A stretch of 64,000 bases of DNA from TH-plancto1 sp043777375 (GCA_043777375.1 JAYWHX010000027.1:1-64000); one strand, 5' to 3'; shown: positions 1 through 8,649, counted from the first letter of the stretch. The notes: generated from the letters alone by a model not told the origin. A program made the numbers and translations.

Positions 1-2
1 GC

Positions 3-149
3 CGATTTGACAGCACCGAGAAGATGGGCGAGGCAATCGCCGCCTGGCAAAAGAGCCGCAACGAGAAAGCCCTGGGAGCCACCTGGCGCTTCACCACCGA
101 CGATGCCCGAGTGAAGCTCAAAGGGCTGTATCCGTTGGCTGACAATTAG
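3..149 (+). pseudogene. C-terminal remnant of IS630-type transposase
   Basis: The open frame entering from the left edge gives 48 residues ending in TWRFTTDDARVKLKGLYP and a stop at 147-149. This matches the conserved tail of IS630-family DDE transposases, where a W-F-T-x-x-D-A-R-x-K-L-x-x-L-Y-P block closes the protein. The rest of the gene, if it exists, lies outside the window, so it cannot be said whether the element is intact. It sits next to other mobile-DNA debris (VapBC-like pair, methylase and integrase fragments). I see no terminal inverted repeat within the following 60 bases. Confidence 0.65.
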
Positions 150-215
150 CGATGGGCAGACTAGTAGGTCATGCTGTGCATGATCGTGTGCCATATGCTA
201 ACCGGCACACTGCAT

Positions 216-626
216 CTATGCCTTCCGCCAATCCTCCAGCACCAACCCAGGTATCCAACTGAAATGAGTGGTGTTGCCAGTGACGAGTGTCAATTGTCGT
301 TCAATGGCAGTGGCTGCGATCACGAGGTCAGCGTCTTCGCAGGGATGGCCGCCGTTTCTCGCTTCGGCCCACAGATCGGAGGCCCGATTCCAGATCGAAT
401 CGGTCACTGGCAGGATGTCGGACTTATCGCAGAACACGGCAAAGCGTGCTAGCTGGGTGGTGGCTCCGCGTCGCTTGAAACCTCGCAGAACTTCGTATCG
501 TGTGAATGCGGAAAACGTCAGCCGACCGACTTGCCGCGTATAAGCCAGCCCGCGATTCACAACCAGCGCATGCCGTAACTTCACGATCTCGGACAGTGTG
601 TCGGTATCGAGCAAAACCGGCGTCAT
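216..626 (-). CDS. vapC: PIN-domain toxin, VapC-like
   Basis: A 136-residue protein of typical VapC size. PIN-domain ribonuclease acidic residues are visible: D7 in LLDTDTLSE, E45 in RYEVLRGF, D98/D100 in CEDADLVIAA, and the late TGN motif near residue 117. VapC toxins usually cut tRNA or rRNA and are held inactive by the partner antitoxin. The start lies 3 bases downstream of the antitoxin stop, so the two are almost certainly co-transcribed and translationally coupled. Target and activity are inferred from family only. The pair sits inside mobile debris, which suits a mobile addiction module. Confidence 0.85.
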   Translation of the reverse strand: MTPVLLDTDTLSEIVKLRHALVVNRGLAYTRQVGRLTFSAFTRYEVLRGFKRRGATTQLARFAVFCDKSDILPVTDSIWNRASDLWAEARNGGHPCEDADLVIAATAIERQLTLVTGNTTHFSWIPGLVLEDWRKA

Positions 627-629
627 GAT

Positions 630-899
630 CTACTCGAAGTGGCGGGTGAGGTTTGCTCGTTGACGGATTTCGCGGTCGAGTTCGTCGACCTCGGCATCGG
701 TCAGTCCCTCATAAATCTTCCAGTGGTCCGGCACATCGGGCAGTGTTTCGTCGATGGTTGGCCCCGGAGTGTTCAAGCCACGATTCATGATATTCACGGT
801 GATTTGCTGCGTCTCATGCAACTGATGCCCCACGATGCGTTCCATGACGGACCGCTCGCTTTGGTCGAGATCCCGGACATTTCGTGTGATGGTTTCCAT
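630..899 (-). CDS. Antitoxin partner of the PIN toxin
   Basis: An 89-residue protein directly upstream of the VapC-like toxin, stopping 3 bases before the toxin start. I do not recognise a classic AbrB or ribbon-helix-helix signature. The N-terminal 35 residues look helical, and the C-terminal half is acidic (EGLTDAEVDELDREI), as expected for a peptide that wraps a basic toxin. Position, size and charge make it the antitoxin of a type II module. DNA-binding autoregulation is likely from the family but not visible here. The function is inferred from position more than from sequence. Confidence 0.7.
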   Translation of the reverse strand: METITRNVRDLDQSERSVMERIVGHQLHETQQITVNIMNRGLNTPGPTIDETLPDVPDHWKIYEGLTDAEVDELDREIRQRANLTRHFE

Positions 900-1018
900 T
901 TAAGGATTCTACCACGAGGGGTTGCCTCTGGCGATGGGATTTTCGAGTTTGGAGCTATGGAGAGAGTCAGGTCGAGTGTCTTGCGCCATGCTCGGAATTG
1001 TGGCATGGTCGGCACTAC

Positions 1019-1324
1019 ATGCCCCCACGAAGTCGAGCAACGTCGGCACCAGCGGAACCAGCGTACGTTGAGCAATCTCAACTGGCGGAGTCGGTGGATC
1101 GACTCGCCCGTGAGATTCAGGCGATGCGGGATGAGTTGGACGAGGCTCGGGCAGAGATCGCTTGGGCGATGCGAAACGCCGTCGCGGGGAGGCCGAGTGA
1201 GTTACTCGACACGACCGCGACAAAGTGGCCGGAGCCAGAGCTGCGAGACTCAGCGGGGAATGCCGCTCCGTCGATCACACCCAATGAACGCCGTCCCAAG
1301 CCGCCGCCAGGGCAGCTGTTCTGA
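1019..1324 (+). CDS. Small coiled-coil protein of mobile region
   Basis: About 101 residues if started at the ATG at 1019; another in-frame ATG lies at 998. The middle (AESVDRLAREIQAMRDELDEARAEI) is a strong amphipathic coiled coil of about 35 residues. The tail is proline-rich and ends in PPPGQLF. I do not recognise a named family. It lies 47 bases before the methylase fragment on the same strand. I recall small coiled-coil proteins of this kind beside methylase genes in planctomycete accessory regions, but this is memory and not a search. It could be a regulatory subunit or a spurious reading frame; coding is moderately likely. Confidence 0.5.
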   Translation: MPPRSRATSAPAEPAYVEQSQLAESVDRLAREIQAMRDELDEARAEIAWAMRNAVAGRPSELLDTTATKWPEPELRDSAGNAAPSITPNERRPKPPPGQLF

Positions 1325-1371
1325 TCGAGCAATTCTCAATCGATCACGCCTCTCCCTTCCCCCCTCTCCCC

Positions 1372-1896
1372 GTGTCCAAGGAACAATTTCTCTACTACGA
1401 AACCAAGCCAGTCTTCGATCTGATCGAGGATGCCTCGCAACGAAGCGGGGTCAGTCGCGGCCAAGCCTTCGAAGATTTTCTGCACATGAGCGTCTGTGCG
1501 ATGTCCGGCGGCACGATGGAGGACCAGTATCTGGCTGTGGTCGAGCGGCACAAACACGGCAAGCCCGGCCGACGCGGCTGCGACTCGATCGCCAAGGCGT
1601 TCGGCACGCTGGTCGCCAGCATGGAGCAGACGCAGGGCGAGATGATCGACATCCTCGGCGACCTGTTCCAGGGGGCCATCACGTACGGCGAGGCGGGGCA
1701 ATTCCTGACGCCGCAGCCGGTCTGCCGAGCGATGGCGAGGCTCACGATTGGAGAGGCTGCAGTTGAGGAGGGTGAGGAGGGTGAGGAGGCCGCGCCGGAG
1801 TTGAGTCCGGCTGGGGGCATCGGACATACAACCATTACGTGCAGGCTGTCGAGGGATTCGGTAACTGGCTCGTGTCCAGCAAACGAGCCGCCATGA
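1372..1896 (+). pseudogene. N-terminal fragment of N-6 adenine DNA methylase
   Basis: The frame starts at GTG 1372 and gives about 140 residues typical of the helical N-terminal domain of type I/HsdM-like DNA methylases: KPVFDLIEDA, then GDLFQGAITYGEAGQFLTPQPV just before where the SAM-binding motif should come. That catalytic part is missing. After a low-complexity run of VEEGEEGEEAAPE, encoded by a short tandem repeat at about 1765-1795, the frame reads unrelated residues and stops at 1896. The DNA from about 1824 instead encodes an integrase in another frame. This is therefore a deletion junction between two genes; the fragment has no catalytic domain. Confidence 0.7.
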
Positions 1897-2753
1897 ATCC
1901 CATGTCGGGACTGACGAGACTCAACAACGAAGTCGACGTTCACCACAAACGGAGAGCCCTCTCCGTCGAAGAAGTCGGGCAGTTGATCGAGTCCGCCCGA
2001 TCCAGCGGGCAGGACATTCAGTGTTTCTCACCTGAAGAGCGGGCGAGAATCTACATCATCTCCTGTTTGACCGGACTTCGCCGGAAGGAAATCGCCAGCC
2101 TGACTCCTCGGAGTTTTTCTCTTGCGGCTGATCCACCAATGGTGACTGTGGAGGCAGCTTGCTCCAAGCACCGTCGAACCGATGTCCTGCCGCTCCACCC
2201 GCAACTGATCGAGCTGATTCCCCAATGGATTCGCGGACTCCCGTTGGATCAGCCGATCTTTCCCAAGCTTGCCAATCGCCGGACTTGGTTGATGGTCAAA
2301 CTCGATTTGCAGCGGGCCGGGATTCCCTACGAAACCCCCGAAGGGATCGCGGACTTCCATGCAGCCGGTCGGCACACGTTCATTACGGGTCTACTGAGGA
2401 ACGGAGCGACGCTGCCGGAGACCAAGGAACTCGCCCGGCATTCCGACGTGAATATGACAATGCGTTACGCTCACATCGGCATACAGGACCAAGCCAAGGC
2501 TGTGGCCGGACTCCCATTCCAGGAGTGCTACAGGAGTAAACCGTTGACCGCTCCAGGACATCGAGAGTCATCCTCTGACATCGCCAGTCCTCCGGGCAGC
2601 GATCCTGATGAAACGACAAACCCCGGCGGTAACCGGGGTTATGTCATTCTCTGCCTTCCCAAGTCATCGACTGTCGTTGGCAGGGAAAATTGGAGGCGGC
2701 GGGAATCGAACCCGCGTCCTGAGAACCTTCAAGTGGGGCCTCTACGTGTGTAG
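1824..2753 (+). pseudogene. Tyrosine recombinase/integrase remnant
   Basis: Homology starts abruptly near 1824 with TYNHYVQAVEGFGNWLV, the end of a phage-type SAM-like core-binding domain; most of that domain and the start codon are missing. The catalytic domain follows: Arg I in TGLRRKEIASLTP, a beta-hairpin Lys in SKHRRTDVLPL, then DFHAAGRHTF and the Tyr in MTMRYAHIG. In active relatives the second Arg is three residues after the His (HxxR); here it is four after, apparently by an in-frame 3-base insertion. No stop codon occurs before the frame enters the ssrA gene, so its last 20 or so residues are read from tmRNA DNA. It is likely inactive. A tmRNA 3' end is a classic attachment site for such integrases. 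Confidence 0.75.
2619..2640 (-). terminator. Hairpin downstream of ssrA
   Basis: An 8-bp perfect stem (aaccccgg / ccggggtt) with a 6-base loop lies about 50 bases beyond the tmRNA 3' end. Read on the minus strand it is followed by TTTGTCGTTTC, an imperfect U-tract, so it may be the ssrA terminator. Because it is also inside the integrase remnant, it may alternatively be part of the attachment region. Confidence 0.45.
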
Positions 2754-3060
2754 CCGGTCGTTTGGGGTCACGGGGGTTGGCACGGCAGGCAGAGCCTCAA
2801 CCCGTCAGGGAACGACAGTGTCTCATCCGGAAGGTAATTCCCACGACGGCAAGCCGTCTTGATTCCGGACCAGCCCGAATTTGTGACCGGTCTTTGGACT
2901 CCTTAGGCGTGGATTCCTCGACTGGCGTTACCTATCTCTAGGCAGCGAGAGCAAACTGCTTGTTGGCAGTTATCTTTTGATCTGCTTTTTACGTGGCCAG
3001 CTGATCAACCACGACACGCAACCGTCACTCTAGGAGAACCAGTCTATACCGATCGCCCCC
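2691..3060 (-). ncRNA. ssrA: Transfer-messenger RNA (tmRNA)
   Basis: The tmRNA rescues stalled ribosomes together with SmpB. The 3' end shows the tRNA-like T arm (ggttcgattcccgcc) and acceptor strand CGCCTCC plus discriminator A. The 5' end GGGGGCG pairs with it (one G-U). CCA is not encoded. After GTAAAAAGC comes the resume region AAGATAACT, then the tag frame GCC AAC AAG CAG TTT GCT CTC GCT GCC TAG at 2967-2938, giving ANKQFALAA, which has the typical ALAA degron end. Length is about 370 bases. The 3' end is overlapped by an integrase remnant on the other strand, marking it as an old integration site. Confidence 0.93.
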
Positions 3061-3112
3061 TGATCGCGACACATCTGACTGAAACGGCTTCAATCAGAGA
3101 TGACGCACAGCT

Positions 3113-3140
3113 ATTCTACCCCTCAATCGCAGCAGGTCAA
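3113..3140 (-). promoter_or_regulatory. Candidate sigma-70-type promoter of ssrA
   Basis: On the minus strand TTGACC (3140-3135) and TAGAAT (3118-3113) are separated by 16 bases. Transcription would start near 3106, leaving about 46 bases to be removed by RNase P before the mature tmRNA 5' end at 3060. This is a consensus match only. Confidence 0.5.
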
Positions 3141-3155
3141 ACTGGATCGTAAGAA

Positions 3156-3498
3156 ACGCAACGGCTGTGTGCGGCCAGATTCTCTGGCCCCCAGAAGAAC
3201 GCGCACTTCTAGCCCGCTGGGCCAGCAAGGGCCGCATGCCAGAGAATCATCATTTGGGGTGTGAGTGGACCTGCTGGCTGGACCGCGATTCAATCTGCGA
3301 GACGGCTTTCTATTCAGAGAGAAATGCGATGAGCGAAGCTCACTTACTGCGATAGCCGAGGTTTCTGGCACGCGGCCCTTGCTGGCGCAGCGGGCTAGAC
3401 GGATGTGACCGCCGAAATCGGGGCTTAGCAGGAAGTGTCGACAGCGCGTCGGGCCTTGAACCCAGTGCCATTGAATCTGGCCGGACACGCAACGGCTG
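3156..3498. repeat. MITE-like nested inverted-repeat element
   Basis: The outer ends cggccagattc (3172-3182) and gaatctggccg (3473-3483) are perfect 11-bp inverted repeats. Inside them a 36-base arm (3210-3245) is repeated inverted at 3362-3397 with three mismatches. Just outside, the 12-mer acgcaacggctg occurs directly repeated at 3156-3167 and 3487-3498, like a target-site duplication. No convincing gene lies inside. A second, smaller element with a similar core (ggcgcagcgggct) and ends is at 44992-45110. The rest of the gap up to 3773 shows nothing I can name. Confidence 0.7.
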
Positions 3499-3773
3499 GT
3501 CTTTTTCTTAAACTGGTCTCAAGGAGTCTTCATAAGAAGCCACACAAGGACTCCAAGACATCTAGGCTCGCGACTCGGTCTTCGGGCCGATTTCTATCTG
3601 ATTCAGAGATGTCGGCACTCGAAGATTCCCGGTCTCTACCCCCACCCTCGCCTGATCGCCGGTTCGCGACTCACACGGAGGGAGGGAGCAAGAAGTGGCA
3701 ACGGCATGCTCGAGAGGATGGCCCCTGTGCCGAAAGCGAGTTGCGACCGCAGGCACTGAGTTGTCGCGAGGTA

Positions 3774-5267
3774 CTACGCTTGACTGAAATCGCGGGCCAC
3801 CTGGACCAGGGTGCGAACCATGGCTCCGGTCGCGCCGCCGTCACGATGTGACTTGCAGCTTTCTGCAAAGGCGGGACCAGCGATGTCTAAATGTACCCAC
3901 GGCTTGCCACCGACGAACTTCTCCAAGAACTTTGCAGCTGTGATAGCCCCACCCCAGCGGGTGCCGATGTTCTTGACATCGGCGGTGTCGCACTTCAGCT
4001 GGTCTGCGAAGGACTCGAACATGGGCAATTGCCAGGCGTCCTCGCCGACTTCACTGGCGGCGGACATCAGGGCGTTGCACCAGTCCTGTTGATTTGTGAA
4101 GACGCCCGTGACTTCTTCCCCGAGTGCCACCACGCACGCCCCTGTGAGAGTCGCGAGGTCGATGATGCGGTCGACACCTTGGTCCACGACATAGGACAGA
4201 ATGTCTGCGAGGACCAACCGCCCTTCGGCGTCGGTGTTCATGATCTCAATCGTGGTCCCGTTGCGAGCGGTCAGGATCTCGCCCAGCATAAACGCCGACC
4301 CGCTGGGCATGTTTTCGACGAGGCCCGCAGCCATCAGGACATTGACTTTGAGTCCTAACCGTGCAATGGCGGTGATGGCCCCGAGAGCGGTAGCGGCCCC
4401 GGCCATGTCGCACTTCATCGTCTTCATCGAATCCGAGGGTTTGAGAGACAAGCCGCCGCTGTCGAATGTGACTCCCTTACCGACCAGACAGAGCCACGGC
4501 TGTCCCGCTCCGGCACCTTCGTAGCGCATCAACACGACGCGAGGGGCGCGGACGCTGCCGCGCGAGACGCCGAGCAGTGAGCCCATGCGCTCTGATTGAA
4601 TGCGAGGCTCATCCATAATCTCGCAGGCGATCCCGCAGCGGTCGGCTTCCAGCTGGGCGCGATCCGCAAAGGTCTCTGGATAGAGTTCGCCGGGGTGGCG
4701 ATTGACCAGCTCTCGGGTGAGATTCGTGGCTTCGCCGAGGATGCGTCCGGTCGCGACTCCGCGTTCGGCTTCCGGCAATTGGGCAGCGTCGACCAACAGT
4801 GTGACGCCACTGAATTCGAAGCGATCCGCTTCGGCCTTGTAGAGTCCTTGACCGTAGCAACCCACCGTAAACGCTGTGGCCACACAGGTCGCGACCGTCT
4901 CGACCGAGAGTCCACTGATCGGTCCCGATGGCAACAGCACACCGACCGAGACAGCTGCCTTGGCCGAGAGTTTACGACTGGCGGTCATCAGCGCCTTGTC
5001 GAGCTTGGCACGTGTCAGCAAGGCCGGATCACCCAGCCCTAAGACACAGATCCTCTCAGCTGTAATGCCGGGAGCGCGGAGGATCTCGACGGTTTCAGCG
5101 AGTTTCCCGGTGATGTCGCCGCGCGTCTGCAGTTCGCTGATCGCAGCCTGCGCCGCCTGATCGAGCGCGCTGGCCGCGGCGGGCAGGTTGGCCTTCTCCC
5201 AAACTCCCACCACGAGCCACTGACAAGCCACCGATGCGGGGGACGCTGCGGACACAACCCAGTTCAT
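3774..5267 (-). CDS. pepA: Leucyl aminopeptidase (M17 family)
   Basis: A 497-residue cytosolic zinc/manganese aminopeptidase that removes N-terminal residues from peptides in protein turnover. The M17 signature NTDAEGRLVLAD lies at about 344-355 and supplies metal ligands. VGKGVTFDSGGLSLKP at about 262-277 and the MKTMKCDMAGAA stretch after it are the other conserved catalytic blocks. Residues 1-150 form the variable N-terminal macro-like domain. The start at 5267 is preferred over a frame extending to 5327 because GGAG lies six bases upstream. The gene is alone, with 270 bases to cysS on the same strand and a palindromic repeat in between. Confidence 0.95.
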   Translation of the reverse strand: MNWVVSAASPASVACQWLVVGVWEKANLPAAASALDQAAQAAISELQTRGDITGKLAETVEILRAPGITAERICVLGLGDPALLTRAKLDKALMTASRKLSAKAAVSVGVLLPSGPISGLSVETVATCVATAFTVGCYGQGLYKAEADRFEFSGVTLLVDAAQLPEAERGVATGRILGEATNLTRELVNRHPGELYPETFADRAQLEADRCGIACEIMDEPRIQSERMGSLLGVSRGSVRAPRVVLMRYEGAGAGQPWLCLVGKGVTFDSGGLSLKPSDSMKTMKCDMAGAATALGAITAIARLGLKVNVLMAAGLVENMPSGSAFMLGEILTARNGTTIEIMNTDAEGRLVLADILSYVVDQGVDRIIDLATLTGACVVALGEEVTGVFTNQQDWCNALMSAASEVGEDAWQLPMFESFADQLKCDTADVKNIGTRWGGAITAAKFLEKFVGGKPWVHLDIAGPAFAESCKSHRDGGATGAMVRTLVQVARDFSQA

Positions 5268-5446
5268 ACTGATCTCCGAGAGCACTGCGATGCAAGACGC
5301 ATGAGGACAAAGCGGGCGGCAATCCATTGACCCGCAGGTGAGTAGGTAGTGTAGCCCGATGAAGAGGCAGCGTCAGCCGGAGAGCGGACAGTTCGCTTCA
5401 GCGAAGTCTCCTGGCGCTGACGCACAATGTCACGGACTTAAGCTCA

Positions 5447-5503
5447 CTAACCCGACGCGTCAGTGACTTTCCCTGCGTTTCCCTCGCTGACGCGTCGGGT
5501 TAG
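5447..5503. repeat. Palindromic intergenic repeat
   Basis: Perfect 17-bp arms (ctaacccgacgcgtcag at 5447-5463; its complement at 5487-5503) enclose a 23-base loop downstream of cysS. No T-run follows on either strand, so it looks like a dispersed palindrome more than a Rho-independent terminator. Confidence 0.7.
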
Positions 5504-5540
5504 TCAAGTAAGAGCCATTGCTCTGGCGCCTCTGGCTTGA

Positions 5541-7103
5541 TCACCCGCGTGTCCACCGCGCCCCTGCTGGCGAATCTTCGACGACAACGTTGAGGGCCTT
5601 TAGCGCGTTGCGGATCTTATCCGCTACGGGCCAGTTCTTGTTAGTCCGAGCATCAGCGCGGATGTCGAGGATTAAGTCCATCAGGCCGCTCGCGAGGCCG
5701 TCATCAGCTCCGCTCTTCTTGGCGGGGGCGGTTCGCAGGACGCCGAGCAGATTGGTCAGTTCCTTCAGCAATGTCAGGCCCGTGCGAAGGGCGGACTTGT
5801 CGGCGTCGGTTCCGCCGGTCTCCAGCTTCTTCTCGTTGATGAACCCGTTCAGGATGCGGCGCAGCTCGTACAGGCAAGCTGTCGCGACACCGGTGTTGAA
5901 GTCATCGTCCATTGCTTCGAGGAACTTCGTTCTTTGTTCCGTGAGGGCAGCTGCGAACTCGGTGGGGAGTCCGGCGAGGCTGGTCGCGGTGTCCTTCGTC
6001 GACGGGGCGACCAATCCAAAGAAACTCAGCCCGGTGACTCGCTCGACCAGTTCGAACAGCCGGTAGAAACCTTCCAGACTCTTCTCGGTGGCGGAGATGT
6101 TCTCCATCGAAAAATCGATCGGGCTGCGGTAGTGCGTCGACAGCAGGAAGAACCGGACCACCTCGGGCGAGTGGTGGGCGAAGACAGCTGTCTTGACCGA
6201 TTCGGCCCCGGCGGACCCGGCGAGTTTGCCAGCGATTTGGGCGGCTGCCGCGTCCTCTGCGACGGGAGCATCCCCGTGCTTGGAGTGCGCGCCGCCGACT
6301 TTGCCGGTGCCTTTGCCGGACTGCATTAATCCGTTGTGCAGCCAGTAGCGGGCGAATGGTTTGCCGCTGCAAGATTCGGATTGCGCGAGTTCGTTCTCAT
6401 GATGCGGGAACATCAGGTCGAGTCCGCCGCCGTGGATGTCGATCGACTCGCCGAGGATCTTGGCGCTCATGGCCGAGCACTCGATGTGCCACCCCGGACG
6501 ACCCGGTCCCCACGGGCTGTCCCACGCCGGTTCGCCAGGCTTAGAGGACTTCCAGAGAGCAAAGTCAGCGGGGTTCCGCTTGGTATCGTTGGCTTCGACT
6601 CGTGTGCCCGCCAGCATCTGCGAGATGCTGCGGTTGGAGAGCTTGCCGTAGTCGTGGTCGGTCTCGACCGCGAAATACACATCCCCATTCAGCGGGTAGG
6701 CGTGCCCCTTCTCGATGAGCTTCTGAATCATCTCTTGCATGTCGCCGATGTGGTCGGTCGCATACGGGAAGCAGTCGATGCTGTCGACCGCCATTAGCTT
6801 CAGGTTGTCGAAGTAGTCGGCGGTCATCTGCTCGGCCAGGGCCTTGACCGTCATGCCCTTTTCATTGGCCTTCACAATCAGTTTGTCGTCGACATCGGTA
6901 ATGTTGATGACAAACTTGACCCCGTACCCGGCGTACGTCAGGTACTTCTTGATTGTGTCAAAGATCACCGGTCCGACCATGTGCCCGATGTGGGCGGGTT
7001 TGTAAACCGTGGGGCCGCACAGATACATGCTGACCTTCCCCGGTTCGACGGTCTGAAAGTCTTCCTTCTGGCGGGTCAGGGTGTTGTAGACTCGAAGTGC
7101 CAT
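5541..7103 (-). CDS. cysS: Cysteinyl-tRNA synthetase, KMSKS-less
   Basis: A 520-residue class I synthetase that charges tRNA-Cys. The zinc and nucleotide sites are in place: CGPTVY with C29, HIGH at 38-41, GWHIECSAMS with C209, and HGGGLDLMFPHHENE with H234 and E238. Where the KMSKS loop should be (about 262-280) the sequence instead reads GKGTGKVGGAHSKHGDAP, followed by a 30-residue Ala/Gly-rich stretch before SPEVVRFFLLSTHYRSP resumes the family pattern. The C-terminal DALR helical domain follows. From memory, loop changes here occur in other planctomycete CysS proteins, so this is probably the working enzyme and not a pseudogene. Confidence 0.95.
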   Translation of the reverse strand: MALRVYNTLTRQKEDFQTVEPGKVSMYLCGPTVYKPAHIGHMVGPVIFDTIKKYLTYAGYGVKFVINITDVDDKLIVKANEKGMTVKALAEQMTADYFDNLKLMAVDSIDCFPYATDHIGDMQEMIQKLIEKGHAYPLNGDVYFAVETDHDYGKLSNRSISQMLAGTRVEANDTKRNPADFALWKSSKPGEPAWDSPWGPGRPGWHIECSAMSAKILGESIDIHGGGLDLMFPHHENELAQSESCSGKPFARYWLHNGLMQSGKGTGKVGGAHSKHGDAPVAEDAAAAQIAGKLAGSAGAESVKTAVFAHHSPEVVRFFLLSTHYRSPIDFSMENISATEKSLEGFYRLFELVERVTGLSFFGLVAPSTKDTATSLAGLPTEFAAALTEQRTKFLEAMDDDFNTGVATACLYELRRILNGFINEKKLETGGTDADKSALRTGLTLLKELTNLLGVLRTAPAKKSGADDGLASGLMDLILDIRADARTNKNWPVADKIRNALKALNVVVEDSPAGARWTRG

Positions 7104-7380
7104 GCTGTCCGTGCGGGTCGAAAGTTGCGGGGTGGAAACGTTCCAAGGCGGGCGAGGTCGCTGCGAACTCGTCTGCTGTCCCCGATTTGTAACGACTGGA
7201 GCCGAGGCTGCCCACTGGAGTTTGCGGAAGGGGGGCAGCTGGCGATTTTCGATGCCTGTTCCGTATTCATCATTTCTTCATTGAGTCTACGTTCGCCACA
7301 TGGTCTGATTCGTGTCGATAATACGCACGAGGGTAGAGTGCCCAGCTGCAACGCCTGTTCCCAGTGAGACTGAAACTTCG

Positions 7381-8583
7381 ATGAGAACTCTGCGATCTTG
7401 TTGGTTTTGTCTGATCTGTTGTGGTGTGATGGGCAGTTTTGCAAAAGCGGAAATCATGCTGCTGGGTGAGGCCCAGATCGCAGGCGATGCGTCTGACATG
7501 ACGGGGCTGGCTGGGCAGTTCGAAGATGGCGTTCCATTCAATCGGTTTGGCGGGATCAGCGCCATCGATCACTTGGCAGGGGACCAGTATGTCCTGCTGT
7601 CAGATCGCGGATCGAGTGACGGGGCTGTCCCGTATGCCACACGCTTCCATCTGGTGACGATCAAGATTCCCGAGACGGGCTCCGAGGTTTCGCTGACCCT
7701 GATCGGCAGTCGCTTTTTCACCAAAGAGTCCGGTCAACCGCTGGTCGGAGCAGCGAAGGCACTGAAGAAGGGGCCGGACCATCCGGGCCGATTTGACCCT
7801 GAGGGAATCCGGGCAGTTCGCGTCGGTGGAGCGGAAACTCGACTGGCTGTGAGCGACGAATACGGACCACGGGTGGATCTGTTCGACATGACGGGGAGTC
7901 GCGTGCAGAAGTTCAACGTCCCCAAGCATTTTGAGATTAAAACACCGAGTGGCAACGCCGCAGAAGAAGCGATGGAGAACAAGTCGGGCCGACAGCCAAA
8001 TGGTGGATTCGAGGGGTTGGCTGTCTCGCCCGATGGGACGAAGCTGTACGCCATGCTGCAGCGGCCATTGGTTCAGGATGGTGCCATGCAAGCGGGCCGC
8101 TTCGCGGGACGCCTAAATCGGATTCTGCGAATCGAGATCGCCACGGAAGCGACCGCTGAGCTCGTTTACCCACTCGACTCACCTGAGACAGCGGTCAGTG
8201 AGCTGTTGTGTGTGGATGAACAGCGAGCGCTGGTTCTGGAGCGAGATAGCATTTCCGGACTGCCATCTCGCGACAAGCGGATTTCGATCATCGATTGGGA
8301 CGAGGCGACCGATGTCTCACAAATCAAGTCATTGCCGTCGTCTCCAGCGGAACTTCCCACTGAGATTCGTCCGGTCGGCAAGCGAGTCTTCCTCGATCTC
8401 CTCGACCCACGATTTGGGATCGCTGGAGAATCAATGCCTGCCAAGTTCGAGGGCTTGACGTTTGGCCCGAATCTGGCCGATGGGCGGAAGACCCTGCTCG
8501 TGACGGTCGACAATGACTTTCAAGGGGATCGTCCGACTCGCATCTTCGTCTTCGCGGTCTCGCCAGATGAATTCGAGAAGTGA
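7381..8583 (+). CDS. Secreted esterase-like phytase-family protein
   Basis: A 400-residue protein with a signal peptide (MRTLRSCWFCLICCGVMGSFAKA). GLAGQFEDGVPFNRFGGISAID near the mature N-terminus, YVLLSDRG, FDPEGIR, NGGFEGLAVSPDG and KFEGLTFGPNLADGR are the repeating D/G and EGL blades of the 'esterase-like activity of phytase' beta-propeller family (PF13449 type). The substrate is unknown; members are periplasmic or secreted. The start at 7381 is chosen because it begins the signal peptide; a longer frame from 7312 has an unlikely polar N-terminus. It stands alone, convergent with the methyltransferase. Confidence 0.82.
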   Translation: MRTLRSCWFCLICCGVMGSFAKAEIMLLGEAQIAGDASDMTGLAGQFEDGVPFNRFGGISAIDHLAGDQYVLLSDRGSSDGAVPYATRFHLVTIKIPETGSEVSLTLIGSRFFTKESGQPLVGAAKALKKGPDHPGRFDPEGIRAVRVGGAETRLAVSDEYGPRVDLFDMTGSRVQKFNVPKHFEIKTPSGNAAEEAMENKSGRQPNGGFEGLAVSPDGTKLYAMLQRPLVQDGAMQAGRFAGRLNRILRIEIATEATAELVYPLDSPETAVSELLCVDEQRALVLERDSISGLPSRDKRISIIDWDEATDVSQIKSLPSSPAELPTEIRPVGKRVFLDLLDPRFGIAGESMPAKFEGLTFGPNLADGRKTLLVTVDNDFQGDRPTRIFVFAVSPDEFEK

Positions 8584-8649
8584 GGACTCCCCGCTTCTCA
8601 ATCAACGACTTGATCGCCGACGAACGTGATGTCCGATGCCTCATGCGAT

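Noticed and set aside
639..1766. 375-residue plus-strand frame
   Set aside because: It runs antisense through the antitoxin and in the wrong frame through the methylase fragment.
2691..2753. C-terminal residues of the integrase as a protein domain
   Set aside because: They are translations of the tmRNA 3' end; the WRRRESNPRP text is a known artefact of reading tRNA-like sequence.
5447..5503. Palindrome as a cysS terminator
   Set aside because: No U-tract; long loop; typical of dispersed repeats. Kept as a repeat.
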